A DNA stretch of 64,000 nt, from NCBI GenBank assembly GCA_030526515.1, contig JAUNCQ010000002.1, positions 27,513 through 91,512 on the forward strand. The letters are read 5' to 3'. The notes beneath the pieces were generated by a model. It searched no databases, had not been told where the DNA came from, and saw only the letters and a list, made by a program, of their open reading frames with translations. The stretch's first letter is position 1. Each line of letters starts with the position of its first letter. The stretch comes from Coriobacteriia bacterium (GTDB lineage: Bacteria > Actinomycetota > Coriobacteriia > Coriobacteriales > Eggerthellaceae). Positions 26,478 through 35,290 of this stretch are shown here, piece by piece. The translations under genes were made by a program, and so were the position numbers.

Positions 26478-27823
26478 GCCGCTTCGTAGCCTACATGGCG
26501 TCCCAGGCCTGGGACTGCCTGCTGACCGTGCTGGTGGCAGCCAGCGCCTCCGGCCTGGTGGCCACCGCCTACTGGTCGGGCGATGCCTTCGTGGCCGCCC
26601 CCTGGCTGTTCTCCATCCCCAGCGCGCTGGCGCTGATCCTGCTGTACGCGGCATCCTTCAGCAAGCGCGGCATGATCATAGGCGCGGTGGGCATCCCCGT
26701 GCTGACCGTGGTGGCGCTGGTAGCGGCATCCGCCGGCTTCAACGGCGCCATGTTCGACGACACCGCCGGCAACCCCTGCCCGCCGCTGCTGGCCACCATC
26801 GTGACGTCGGTCATAGCCTTCCTGCTGACCCGCCGCCGCCCGGGCATCGTGGTGCTCATGTTCGTCAGCATCCTGCTCATCGGGTACCTGCAGTTCATCT
26901 ACAAGGAGGGCCACGTGGTCCTTTCCATGGTGCTGCTGTGCTCCCTGGCGGCCATGCTGGCGTTCCGCGGGTTCACCCAGTCCCGCTCCCAGACCGTGGC
27001 CCAGCAGCTCACCCAGACCCCCAAGGCCCTGGCCCTGTGCCTGCTGTGCGCCCTTGCCCTGCTGGGCGTGGGCTCCGGCGTGTACGCCGCCGTGGTGGCA
27101 CCGCTGAACCCGCCCACCATGGAGATCAAGCTGATCAAGGAGCTGCTGGCCCTGCCGCAGGTGGACATGACCGGCATTGCCGACCGCACCTCCACCGAAG
27201 ACAAGGACAAGACCAGCAACAAGACCAACGACGAAGAGCAGCTCTCCAACAAGAAGGGCGACGACAAGACCGACCAGAACGACCAGGGCAAGGGACAGGA
27301 CGAAAAAGACGACCGCACGTCCGCCTTCGATGCCTTCGACCCCTCGGTGCTGAAGGACGGCTACGACGCGGTCACCCATGACCTGCCCCCCGTGGCCATT
27401 GCGTTCCTGTGGATGATCCCGCCGCTGCTGGTGGCGCTGATACTGTTCGGCCTGGTGCGGCTGAAGCTGCATCGCCGTGCCCGCAGGCTGCGGGCACTGA
27501 AGGAGCTCCCGGCCGCCGAGTGCGCCATCCAGAGCTACCTGGCCGTGAACGCGCTGTTCAACAAGATCAAGATCCCCGCTCGCGGGGCAAAGACCCCCAC
27601 CGAGCACGCCGCATCCGTGCGGTCCTTCACCCAGGCGTTCCGCGGCGCAGACGGCACCGACTTCTGCGCCCTGACCAACGTGTTCGTCCAGGCCCGTTAC
27701 GGCCACCACGACCCCAGCCCCGAGCAGATCCAGCAGGTCAACTCCTTCATGGACGCCCTGTACGCCAACTGCCGAGCCCACCTGGGGACCCCGTCCTACC
27801 TGCTCAGGTTCTTCCGACTCTAG
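26474..27823 (+). CDS. TgpA-like polytopic membrane protein (copy B)
   Basis: A 449-residue protein with the same architecture as those at 10852 and 47847: six or so N-terminal membrane segments, then a charged Lys/Asp/Asn loop (about 235-290), one further membrane segment and a cytoplasmic tail with RALKELPAAECAIQSYLAV. The ATG at 26474 overlaps the DUF58 stop as ATGA and has AGGAGG upstream. No transglutaminase catalytic residues are evident. The conserved segments VVAPLNPP and M(E)IKLIKELLAL match VVAPLNPPALELKLITRYYAL in copy A, showing common descent. Function unknown. Confidence 0.65.
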   Translation: MSRFVAYMASQAWDCLLTVLVAASASGLVATAYWSGDAFVAAPWLFSIPSALALILLYAASFSKRGMIIGAVGIPVLTVVALVAASAGFNGAMFDDTAGNPCPPLLATIVTSVIAFLLTRRRPGIVVLMFVSILLIGYLQFIYKEGHVVLSMVLLCSLAAMLAFRGFTQSRSQTVAQQLTQTPKALALCLLCALALLGVGSGVYAAVVAPLNPPTMEIKLIKELLALPQVDMTGIADRTSTEDKDKTSNKTNDEEQLSNKKGDDKTDQNDQGKGQDEKDDRTSAFDAFDPSVLKDGYDAVTHDLPPVAIAFLWMIPPLLVALILFGLVRLKLHRRARRLRALKELPAAECAIQSYLAVNALFNKIKIPARGAKTPTEHAASVRSFTQAFRGADGTDFCALTNVFVQARYGHHDPSPEQIQQVNSFMDALYANCRAHLGTPSYLLRFFRL

Positions 27824-27831
27824 GAGGCTGC

Positions 27832-29100
27832 ATGCCCATCCAACTGTTCAGACGGTCCTTCCTCCCCGGCCCTGGCGGCGCAGAGGGACCCCGCACCGAC
27901 TTCACCTTGTTCGTGGGAACGGTGCCCTGCTTCTACCATAACCGGGGCGGATCCATTGCGGACGAAAGATCCGCGGCATTCTGCCCCTCCGACGCCGACC
28001 AGGCCCTGGGCACCGTAGAGGACCAGATCGTCCAGGCCATGGCCACCATCAAGGACCACGTGGACTTCCCGCTGGAAAGCGTCACGGTGTTCAGCGCCTG
28101 TCCGTCCGCCTTCATGGGACTGGACTTCGACCGCGTGAAGGCCGACATGCGCGACCAGCTGGGGCTGCTGTGCCTGCACCAGCAGCGCTGCCGCATCCTT
28201 CAGCAGGGCCCTGGCAGCATCCCCCGCGGGCCTGGCCGTCCCGGCCCCGACCGCGGCAACCAGGATGCCCAGCCCTTCCAGCAGCTGCTGGAGCTTGCCC
28301 CCGACGCACCGGTTCCCGGCACCCGGTCGCTGCTGGTGCTGGGCGGGAGCGCGGCCTTTGCCCCGGAAAACGAGCTGGTGCTGGCCGCCAAGGCCTGGGG
28401 CTTCACCCAGGTGCTGGGCCTGGGCAACATCACCTCCCCGAGCACCCTGGCTGCCGCCCGCAGCTGCGGCCTGATCCTGGCAACCGACGAGTCCTTCGCC
28501 CCGCTGGCCCAGAAGCTGGCGGGCGAATGGGGCGCCGACCACCTGGTCATGCCCGTCAGCTACAAGCTCGACCAGGTAGACGCCTGCTACGACGACCTGC
28601 AGTCCGCCTACGGGCGCCTGTCCGGCCTGGAGTCCTACCGGGCCCAGGCGGAGGAGGCCCTGGAGGAGCTGCGCTGGACCTTGGGCGAAAGCGCCGTGGA
28701 GATATCCGACGCCGAGCGCATTGCCGCCGACCTGCGCTGGCAGGGCCTGGACGTGCGCCATGCGGAGCCCGAGAACCCGTGGGGCCGCAGGCCCTTCGGC
28801 GGACCTGGCGGCCCGGGCGGCCCCGGCCCCCGCGGACCCCAGGGACCCGGTCCCGGCGGCCCCGGCAACCCCGGCGCATCGGGCCCGGGCAAGCGCCGCC
28901 CCCGTCCGTTCCGCAGCGGCGACCCGCACTTCCCCACCGCCGGCGGCCCGCCGCAGATGAACGCCAAGGGCCCCGGCGGCAAGCCCGCGCCCCGACCCCC
29001 GTTCATGCAGCCGTCGACCCTTCCCCGGGAAGGCGAGCGCTGGGGTTACTGCGCCATATTCGACCTAGCCACCCGACTTGCCCAGGAGGTCCGGAAATGA
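27832..29100 (+). CDS. Nitrogenase component-1-like protein with Gly/Pro-rich insert, D-type (copy B)
   Basis: A 422-residue member of the NifD/K superfamily, starting at ATG 27832 behind TAGGAGG. Family segments are GTVPCFYHNRGG (Cys33) at the first-ligand loop, CPSDADQALGTVEDQIVQAM (about 51-70) and TVFSACPSAFMGLDF (Cys90) at the third-ligand segment. The Rossmann-like half starts RSLLVLGGSAAF (about 165). Unusually, residues 316-398 are a Gly/Pro-rich, collagen-like low-complexity insert before a short conserved tail. It follows the importer genes in the same operon and precedes its partner at 29097. Homology to 3307-4494 is by shared landmarks; overall identity looks low. Confidence 0.65.
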   Translation: MPIQLFRRSFLPGPGGAEGPRTDFTLFVGTVPCFYHNRGGSIADERSAAFCPSDADQALGTVEDQIVQAMATIKDHVDFPLESVTVFSACPSAFMGLDFDRVKADMRDQLGLLCLHQQRCRILQQGPGSIPRGPGRPGPDRGNQDAQPFQQLLELAPDAPVPGTRSLLVLGGSAAFAPENELVLAAKAWGFTQVLGLGNITSPSTLAAARSCGLILATDESFAPLAQKLAGEWGADHLVMPVSYKLDQVDACYDDLQSAYGRLSGLESYRAQAEEALEELRWTLGESAVEISDAERIAADLRWQGLDVRHAEPENPWGRRPFGGPGGPGGPGPRGPQGPGPGGPGNPGASGPGKRRPRPFRSGDPHFPTAGGPPQMNAKGPGGKPAPRPPFMQPSTLPREGERWGYCAIFDLATRLAQEVRK

Positions 29101-30233
29101 GGGGACTGTTCTACCAGCTGAGCCCGTTCACGCCGGACACGGTGGCGGCGGCATCGTTCTTCACCGACACCAACGCCCTGGTCATAACCGTGGACATGAA
29201 CGGCACCATATCGACCTATCGCGGCCGCGTGGGCGTGCGCCAGGAGTCCCCCGTGACGGTGTGCTCCGTCCTGGACAACCGAGAGATCTCCTACGTCATG
29301 GGAGAGGACAGCAGCTTTGCCCAGGAGTGCCTGGACCTGATGGCCGACTTCGACCACGACTACACCGTGCTGCTGCACGGGCCGGTTTCGTCCATGGTGG
29401 GCATTGACCTTGCCAGCCTGGCCGACGAACTGCAGGAGCGGGAAGGCAAGCCCGTGGTGGCCGTGGAGTGCACCGGCAGCGGCACCTACGAGCAGGGCCT
29501 GGCCGCCGCGGCGACCACCGTGCTCAAGCGCGTCCGCGCGCTGCCCGCCGAGCCCCAGCCGGGCGCCTACAACATCCTGGGCGTGAACGCCGTGGACCAC
29601 AACGTATTCAGCCTGCGAGACCTGCTCATCGAGCGCATCCAGGACAAGATGGGCCAGCCGACCCTGAGCGTGTGGGGCTGCTACGACGTCTGGGAGGACT
29701 GGGAGCAGGCCCGCTTCGCAAGTGAGAACATAGTCGCGTCCGTCAGCGCACTGCCCCTGGCCAAGGCCATGAAGCGCGCCTGGGGCATTCCCTGGCGCCG
29801 CGTGGACGAGCTGGGGCTGCTGGACGACCGGGCCCTGGAGCCCGCCGCCGCTCCCCGCAAGGTCCTGGTGGTGGGCGAAACCCTGCTGGGCACCCTGGTG
29901 CGCCAGCTGCTGGAGCCCGCCGGCCACCAGGTGACGCTGGCCACCTTCTTCACGCTGCCGTCGAACATGGCGCGCATGGAGGACCGTCGCCTGACCTGCG
30001 AGTTCGACCTGCGCGATCTTGCCCGCGAGCAGGACTTCGACCTGGTGGTCTGCGACGACCAGCTGCGCTGCTGCTGGAGGCCCGACCAGGCCTTCTACTG
30101 CCTGCCCCACTCCGCGGTGGCCCAGTCCGCCGACCAGTTCCACGAGCCCACGCCCCTGGGTGACCAGTGGATAACCGGGCTGCGGGACGCGCTGGCGGAT
30201 ATTTCGTCCCCTTCCGAAGAGGAGGGCGCATGA
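29097..30233 (+). CDS. Nitrogenase component-1-like protein, K-type (copy B)
   Basis: A 378-residue partner of the preceding protein (ATGA overlap). Landmarks are TVDMNGTISTY where copy A has LDPKGCTMDY, REISYVMGEDSSFAQECLDL, LLHGPVSSMVGIDL and GKPVVAVECTGSGTYEQGL. The first-ligand cysteine present in copy A is Thr here, and the third-ligand cysteine is absent in both, so this subunit probably cannot hold a normal P-type cluster by itself. A C-terminal Rossmann-like part begins KVLVVGETLLGTLV. It overlaps the MarR start by 4 bases. Confidence 0.62.
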   Translation: MRGLFYQLSPFTPDTVAAASFFTDTNALVITVDMNGTISTYRGRVGVRQESPVTVCSVLDNREISYVMGEDSSFAQECLDLMADFDHDYTVLLHGPVSSMVGIDLASLADELQEREGKPVVAVECTGSGTYEQGLAAAATTVLKRVRALPAEPQPGAYNILGVNAVDHNVFSLRDLLIERIQDKMGQPTLSVWGCYDVWEDWEQARFASENIVASVSALPLAKAMKRAWGIPWRRVDELGLLDDRALEPAAAPRKVLVVGETLLGTLVRQLLEPAGHQVTLATFFTLPSNMARMEDRRLTCEFDLRDLAREQDFDLVVCDDQLRCCWRPDQAFYCLPHSAVAQSADQFHEPTPLGDQWITGLRDALADISSPSEEEGA

Positions 30234-30808
30234 CGACGAGCACAGTGCACGAAAAAGACCGGATCACGCCCGAGTACCTGCAAAGCCAGGGCGAGCGGGC
30301 CGAGCTCATACAATCCAACATCCTGGCGTGGCGGCGCATGTACGTTGCACTGCAGCGTCGCTCCAAGCTGCGGTTCCATCGCGGCGACTCCATGGTCAAG
30401 TACGACCCCGTTGTGGGCAAGGGCAAGATCCTGGCCCGCTTGGCCCAGGAGGACGGGCAGACCCAGGCGGACCTGTCTCGCGAACTGGGCATTCGCCCCC
30501 AGTCCCTGGGACCGCAGCTCAAGCAGATGGAAGCCGACGGCCTGGTCGCCAAGTCCAAGAGCAGCACGGACAAGCGCGTGCTCCACGTGCACCTGACCCC
30601 CAAGGGCCTGGCCGCCGCCCAGGCGCTGCGGGAGGAGCAGCGCTTTTCCGGATCCATGTTCGAGATCTACTCCAAGGAGGAGCTGGAGACCCTGCTGCCC
30701 CTGGTCACGAAGCTGGCCGTGCGGCTGGAGGCGGAGTACGAAGCCGCCACCTCCTACGACCAGCTGACAAGCACGCCCGCCGCTGACGAACCGACCGATT
30801 CCGACTAA
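30230..30808 (+). CDS. MarR-family transcription regulator
   Basis: A 192-residue winged-helix regulator. ATG 30230 is chosen because GAGGAGGGC precedes it and it overlaps the previous stop. The DNA-binding core is KILARLAQEDGQTQADLSRELGIR (split here as KILARLAQEDGQTQ and ADLSRELGIRPQSL) with the wing KSSTDKRVLHVHLTPKG. It lies at the end of the importer/nitrogenase-like operon and is a good candidate for autoregulation of it. The ligand is unknown. Confidence 0.85.
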   Translation: MTTSTVHEKDRITPEYLQSQGERAELIQSNILAWRRMYVALQRRSKLRFHRGDSMVKYDPVVGKGKILARLAQEDGQTQADLSRELGIRPQSLGPQLKQMEADGLVAKSKSSTDKRVLHVHLTPKGLAAAQALREEQRFSGSMFEIYSKEELETLLPLVTKLAVRLEAEYEAATSYDQLTSTPAADEPTDSD

Positions 30809-30820
30809 GGAAGGAAGCCC

Positions 30821-32569
30821 ATGAAACGAACCGTAGCAAACCGCGCCACGCACATTGCCCTGACCCTGGCATCGGCCGGCCTGGCCAGCGCCCTGTGGGT
30901 GCCCTGCGCCCTGGCCGCGGAGCCCGCTGGCGACGGCACCGGCACCGGCACCGAGCAGCCGGGCGATCCCGCCGAGGACCTGTACTTCACGCTGGCCGAG
31001 TCCCAGATGACCATCGACTCCGGCGGCGTGCTACGCACCTCCGACCTGATCGACATGGTCGAGCGTGACGAAGACAGCAGCGTGACCATGAGCCGCCACT
31101 TCGAGTACCTGGTGGCTGACCCCGACCTGCTGAAGGGCACCCGCCACCACGGACTCAAGCTGGCCAAGGAAACCACCGAGGACCTGACCACCACCGTGAC
31201 CATCCGCTACGTGGAGGGCACGTCCGCCAGCGGCGTGTCCAACGACCCCTGCGCAGACACGACCCTGCTGCAGGAGGAGCAGCTGCAGGTCACCGTTGCG
31301 GGCCAGAGCTCCCAGGCGATCGAGTACGGCGCCCAGGGCACGGACCTGAAGCTGACGGCTCTTTCGCCCCAGGTAACCGCATCCCGTCTTTCCGGCAGCA
31401 CCTACCGCAACGTGCTCGAGCCGCAGGAGGCGGGGACCAGGCTCAGGCTTCCCCTGAAGCACAGCGCCGGCATGAGCCAGCTGCTGAACAACTACCAGCG
31501 GTGGGGGTACCTGAACCTGCCCGCAGCGTATCGCGGCGTGATCGGCAGCAAGCTCACGTACATCTGGCCCTCCGGCAAGATTGAAAACGGCAGCACCTAC
31601 GGCGGCAACGTGGGCGCCGCCGACATCAGCAGCTCGGGCGGCACCTTCCTGATTCCAATGGGCGAAAAGACCGGCACGGCCTACGTGATCATCAGCCGCG
31701 ACCTGTGCACCTACGCTGACGACGACCGCGCCGAACCCAGCAAGTACCTGGGCGCTGACCTGGTGTTCGAGATTCCGGTGACCGAAAGCACCTATGTTGA
31801 CGAACCGGCCAAGCCCCTTGCAGGAGCCTCCGCCACGCTGGCGTACACGGAAGCGGCCTACGACTCCTCCGAGCACCAGCCCATGGTCATGGAGATCACC
31901 CTGGCTGACGGCTCCGTGGTCACCACCGGCTTCTTCGTGAGCTACCGCAACAACGTCATGCCCGGCACCGGCATTGCCGTCATCCAGGGCGACGGCATGA
32001 ACCTGGAAGGCACCCTGGAGGTCCCGTTCACCATCACCAAGGCCGGTCAGTTGGTCGACGCCGCCAAGGACACCTTCAGCACCAGCTACGGTAGCCGCTC
32101 CTTCACCCTGGGCGCCATGACCGGCGGCAACGGCAAGCTGAGCTATGCTTCGTCCAACACGAAGGTGGCCACCGTCAGCTCCACCGGCCGCGTGTACGTG
32201 AAGGGCGTGGGCACTGCCAAGATCACCATCAGCGCCGCCGAGACCAGCACCTACGCCAAGGGCCGCAAGGTCGTGACCGTGAAGGTGGGCAAGGGCATCC
32301 AGAAGCTGAGCATGTCCACCGCCAAGAAGACCGCCAAGCGCGGCGGCTATACCAGCACCGTAAGCGTGACCGGCGCCAAGACCGCCAAGACCTACAGCAA
32401 GGTCAGCGGCTCCAAGTACCTGACGGTGACCAAGACCGGCAAGATCAAGGTCAGCAAGGCGGCCAAGCGCGGCGCCACCTACTCCGTGAAGCTGAAGGCA
32501 TACGCCAAGAGCAGCACCAACTACAAGGCCGCATCCAAGACCGCAACCATCAAGGTGAAGGTCAAGTAG
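30821..32569 (+). CDS. Secreted protein with two C-terminal Ig-like (Big) modules
   Basis: A 582-residue exported protein with a signal peptide ending ALAAE (about 33), a unique domain (about 45-410) that I do not recognise, and two Big-type repeats (about 415-582). The first contains SYASSNTKVATVSSTGRVYVKG; for the second, YLTVTKTGKIKVSKAAKRG is diagnostic. The final about 170 residues are nearly the same as in the proteins ending at 61589 and 63852. It starts at ATG 30821 behind AAGGAAG, 12 bases after the MarR gene, so it belongs to the copy B operon. Probably wall-associated; function unknown. Confidence 0.65.
   Translation: MKRTVANRATHIALTLASAGLASALWVPCALAAEPAGDGTGTGTEQPGDPAEDLYFTLAESQMTIDSGGVLRTSDLIDMVERDEDSSVTMSRHFEYLVADPDLLKGTRHHGLKLAKETTEDLTTTVTIRYVEGTSASGVSNDPCADTTLLQEEQLQVTVAGQSSQAIEYGAQGTDLKLTALSPQVTASRLSGSTYRNVLEPQEAGTRLRLPLKHSAGMSQLLNNYQRWGYLNLPAAYRGVIGSKLTYIWPSGKIENGSTYGGNVGAADISSSGGTFLIPMGEKTGTAYVIISRDLCTYADDDRAEPSKYLGADLVFEIPVTESTYVDEPAKPLAGASATLAYTEAAYDSSEHQPMVMEITLADGSVVTTGFFVSYRNNVMPGTGIAVIQGDGMNLEGTLEVPFTITKAGQLVDAAKDTFSTSYGSRSFTLGAMTGGNGKLSYASSNTKVATVSSTGRVYVKGVGTAKITISAAETSTYAKGRKVVTVKVGKGIQKLSMSTAKKTAKRGGYTSTVSVTGAKTAKTYSKVSGSKYLTVTKTGKIKVSKAAKRGATYSVKLKAYAKSSTNYKAASKTATIKVKVK
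32070..32569 (+). repeat. Shared Big-module coding repeat (plus-strand copy)
   Basis: This segment encodes the two Ig-like modules that recur, in inverted orientation, at 61589-62100 and (partly) 63852-64000. Short blocks are close to identical at the nucleotide level, so it can act as a recombination target. Confidence 0.55.
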
Positions 32570-32599
32570 CGAACGACGCGCGCTCAACCGCACGACCCG

Positions 32600-32640
32600 A
32601 GGCGGGCTCGATCAGGACGAAAGCCTGGCTGAGCCCGCCT
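32600..32640 (+). terminator. Terminator at the end of the copy B operon
   Basis: A 10-bp stem, AGGCGGGCTC / GAGCCCGCCT, is followed by TCTGTTT. The loop carries GGACGAAA, and TTTCGCCC follows at about 32645, an inverted pair of the repeated word. Confidence 0.88.
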
Positions 32641-32738
32641 TCTGTTTCGCCCTGAATCTGATCTTCCGCCTGCAGGCCGTGGCGCCGCACGGCAGCGGCA
32701 GTCGTACAATGGAGCCGACGCCCGACGAAGGAGGAGCC

Positions 32739-33635
32739 ATGGCACGCATCCAGCACCAGCATATGCCGCCCAAGGACATGACCAGCCCCATGCTGGAGGT
32801 GTCGGTCGGCTGCACCCACGGCGCCTGCCTGTTCTGCGACATCTTCAACGGCATCCCCTTCGAGCCCATTCCCCTGGACGAGGTCATCCAGAGCATCGAG
32901 GATCTGGCCAAGGTCACCATGCAGCACAAGCACCGCGTGTACCTGGCCGGTGGCAACCCCTTTGCCCTGCCCACGGAGCACCTGATGCGCATCTTCGACG
33001 AGGTCGAGGCCCGCATGCCCCAGATCAACGGCTACGGTGGCTTTGCCCGCATCGAGGACATTGCCAACAAGTCCGACGACGAGCTGGCGCTGCTGGCCAG
33101 CCGCGGCGTGGACGAAATCGGCATCGGCGCGGAAAGCGGCTACGACCCGGCCCTGGCCTTCATGCAGAAGAAGTGCACCGGGGCCGACATCGTCGAGCAG
33201 GGCCGTCGCCTGCACGCGGCGGGCATCAACTTCACCTTCTTCTACCTGACCGGCCTGGCGGGCGCGGGACTGGGGCAGGAAAACGCCCTGGCGTCGGCGC
33301 AGGTGTTCAGCCAGGCCGCGCCCAACCGCATCTTGGTGGTGTGCCTGACCCCCACCAAGACCTGGAAGCTGAAGGCGTGCATCCAAGACGGCAGCTGGGT
33401 CCCGCCCACGGAGCTGGAAATGGCGCAGGAGATCCGCACCTTCATTGCGAACCTGACCTGCCCCACCAACATAGTGGCGTCCCATGACTCGGACATAGTG
33501 AAGTTCGAGGGCATGGTGCCCAAGGACCAGGAAAACATGCTGAAGCTGCTGGACGCCCGCATGGAGCACTGGAACGAGCGCTCCGCCCGCAAGCTGCGGG
33601 ACCTGATCCACCACGCCGGCTTCTACGACGACTAG
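32739..33635 (+). CDS. Radical-SAM protein of unknown substrate
   Basis: A 298-residue protein. GCTHGACLFCDIF gives a CX4CX2C cluster motif like the CSHNRCTFC variant found in a radical-SAM group related to COG1032/Elp3-type proteins, instead of the commoner CX3CX2C. LAGGNPFALP provides the GGEP-like segment that binds the SAM amino group, and GVDEIGIGAESGYD a typical later strand. ATG 32739 has GAAGGAGGA just upstream. The gene stands alone between two terminators, so context does not tell its role. A link to cofactor or tetrapyrrole chemistry of the neighbouring operons is possible but not shown. Confidence 0.8.
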   Translation: MARIQHQHMPPKDMTSPMLEVSVGCTHGACLFCDIFNGIPFEPIPLDEVIQSIEDLAKVTMQHKHRVYLAGGNPFALPTEHLMRIFDEVEARMPQINGYGGFARIEDIANKSDDELALLASRGVDEIGIGAESGYDPALAFMQKKCTGADIVEQGRRLHAAGINFTFFYLTGLAGAGLGQENALASAQVFSQAAPNRILVVCLTPTKTWKLKACIQDGSWVPPTELEMAQEIRTFIANLTCPTNIVASHDSDIVKFEGMVPKDQENMLKLLDARMEHWNERSARKLRDLIHHAGFYDD

Positions 33636-33646
33636 CTCGGGGCGAA

Positions 33647-33670
33647 AGACCCGCTAGAACTGGCGGGTCT
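33647..33670. terminator. Hairpin between convergent genes
   Basis: An 8-bp stem, AGACCCGC / GCGGGTCT, lies just after the radical-SAM stop and overlaps the last codons of the minus-strand permease gene. A GGGCGAAA word is at its left edge. Confidence 0.65.
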
Positions 33671-34361
33671 GGTACACCTTGGCGGACAGGGTGGCGGCAG
33701 CGGCGAACAGAACCACCGCGACGGCGGTCAGGAACAGGCCGATGGGCAGCGGGCTGGCAGCGAACCAGGCATCCAAGTCAGCGGACAGGCTGCCCAGGGC
33801 AACCATGGATCCCAGCGCCGTGGCAATCACGAAGCCGAAGGCGAAGACAGCCAGCGGGATGAAGCGGATGGCCTTGGTCATGCCGAACTTGGCAGCAAGC
33901 GGCAGCGTGACCAGCATGAGGGTCGCCACCAGGATCAGGGCAAAGCCGCAGGACAGCACCAGGGACGGCCCGTCGAAGATGAACCTTTCCGCGCTAACCG
34001 GCATCAGCTGGCCCCAGGTGGCATCGATCAGCGGGAACGCCGCGCAGGCCACGGCGCTGGCGATCACGCCCACCACCAGGGCGCCCGCAGTCACGGCCGC
34101 CACGAACAGCACGCGGCCCGCCATGATGTCCCGACGGGTCAGGGGCAGGGTGGCGCGGAAGGCGTCCCAGTGGTTCTGCTCGTCCAGCGCCATGGCGGAA
34201 AACGCCGCGGAAACGGACACGATCGCCACGCAGGTGGGCACCACGGAGTACACGCTGCCCAGGGGCAGGGCAATGACCAGGGAAATGATCACGGCGGTCA
34301 CCAGCTGCTGCCTCAGCTGCGGGCCCAGGATCCTCAGGTCAGTCATAACGGCGGTCTTCAC
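33654..34361 (-). CDS. ABC-2 type permease
   Basis: A 235-residue integral membrane protein with about six hydrophobic segments, of the ABC-2 permease type found with YtrA-like regulators. RATLPLTRRDIMAGR is a typical cytoplasmic segment of this family. The GTG start at 34361 overlaps the ATPase stop (GTGA); a later ATG at 34346 is an alternative. It forms a three-gene operon with the ATPase and GntR regulator upstream. Probable role: export or stress-related transport; the substrate is unknown. Confidence 0.75.
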   Translation of the reverse strand: MKTAVMTDLRILGPQLRQQLVTAVIISLVIALPLGSVYSVVPTCVAIVSVSAAFSAMALDEQNHWDAFRATLPLTRRDIMAGRVLFVAAVTAGALVVGVIASAVACAAFPLIDATWGQLMPVSAERFIFDGPSLVLSCGFALILVATLMLVTLPLAAKFGMTKAIRFIPLAVFAFGFVIATALGSMVALGSLSADLDAWFAASPLPIGLFLTAVAVVLFAAAATLSAKVYQTRQF

Positions 34362-35263
34362 AGCTGCTCCCCCCTCAGGGTCAGGGTCAGGTAGTCGTCA
34401 ATGGAGGCCCGGTCCACGGGAACCTCCGGGAATGCCTCGGCGAACTCGAAGCGGTTCGGCACCAGCACGTCGGTGGCATAGGCGCCGCGCTTGGCCCGCA
34501 GCACGCCGGGAGCGTAGGCACGGCTGGCAACCAGCGCGTCCAGCGCGGCGGCACCGCAATGGGCCACGCCGGCCAGGTCGGTGATCTCATCCACCGGCAG
34601 GTCGAAGATCAGTCGGCCGGCATCGATGCACACGATCCGATCCGCCGCCTTCTCCAAATCGCTGGTGATGTGGCTGCTGATCAGCACGCCCCGCTGCTCA
34701 TCGGCCACGAACCCGCGGATCACCTCCAGCACCTGGTCGCGGGCCAGGGGGTCCAGGCCTGCGGTGGCTTCGTCCAGCACCAACAGGCGCGGCTCGTGGG
34801 CCAGGGCAAAGGCCAGGGACAGCTTCATGCCCATGCCGCGAGAAAGATCCTTGACCTTCTTGCGCGCGTCCAGGCCGAAGTCCCGGCACAGCTGCGCGTA
34901 CACGGTCCCGTTCCAGCGGGCGAAAGCCCCGGCGCCAATCCGCCCCACCACCTCCACGGTACACTCATCCGGGAAGGCGCAGGCATCGGGCACGAAGCCC
35001 ACGTCCTGCATAAGCGCGGCGTGCTCGGCGGCGTCCACGTGCTCCGGGGAGCAGCTGGCCACCTCCCGGCCGAGCAGCCGTACGGAGCCGCCGTCCGGGA
35101 AGACCGTGCCCAGCAGGCACTTGATGGTGGTGGTCTTGCCGGCACCGTTGGAACCCACGAAGCCCACTATGCTGCCAGGCTCCACGGTCAGGTCGAAGCC
35201 GGCCAGCTCGAAGTCGTCGTAGCGCTTCGTCAGGCCGGAAATGGCAATCAGTTCGTCTTGCAT
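34358..35263 (-). CDS. ABC transporter ATPase (YtrB-like)
   Basis: A 301-residue ATPase. Walker A is GSNGAGKTTT (about 37-46), the signature region KDLSRGMGMKLSLAFAL (about 139-155), Walker B LLVLDEATAGLD (about 162) and the H-loop ISSHI. The C-terminal about 80 residues are a regulatory extension. The ATG at 35263 has GAGGGAT before it. It pairs with the ABC-2 permease downstream and lies under control of the GntR repressor upstream. Confidence 0.9.
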   Translation of the reverse strand: MQDELIAISGLTKRYDDFELAGFDLTVEPGSIVGFVGSNGAGKTTTIKCLLGTVFPDGGSVRLLGREVASCSPEHVDAAEHAALMQDVGFVPDACAFPDECTVEVVGRIGAGAFARWNGTVYAQLCRDFGLDARKKVKDLSRGMGMKLSLAFALAHEPRLLVLDEATAGLDPLARDQVLEVIRGFVADEQRGVLISSHITSDLEKAADRIVCIDAGRLIFDLPVDEITDLAGVAHCGAAALDALVASRAYAPGVLRAKRGAYATDVLVPNRFEFAEAFPEVPVDRASIDDYLTLTLRGEQL

Positions 35264-35290
35264 GATGATCCCTCGATCGGTACGTTGCGT

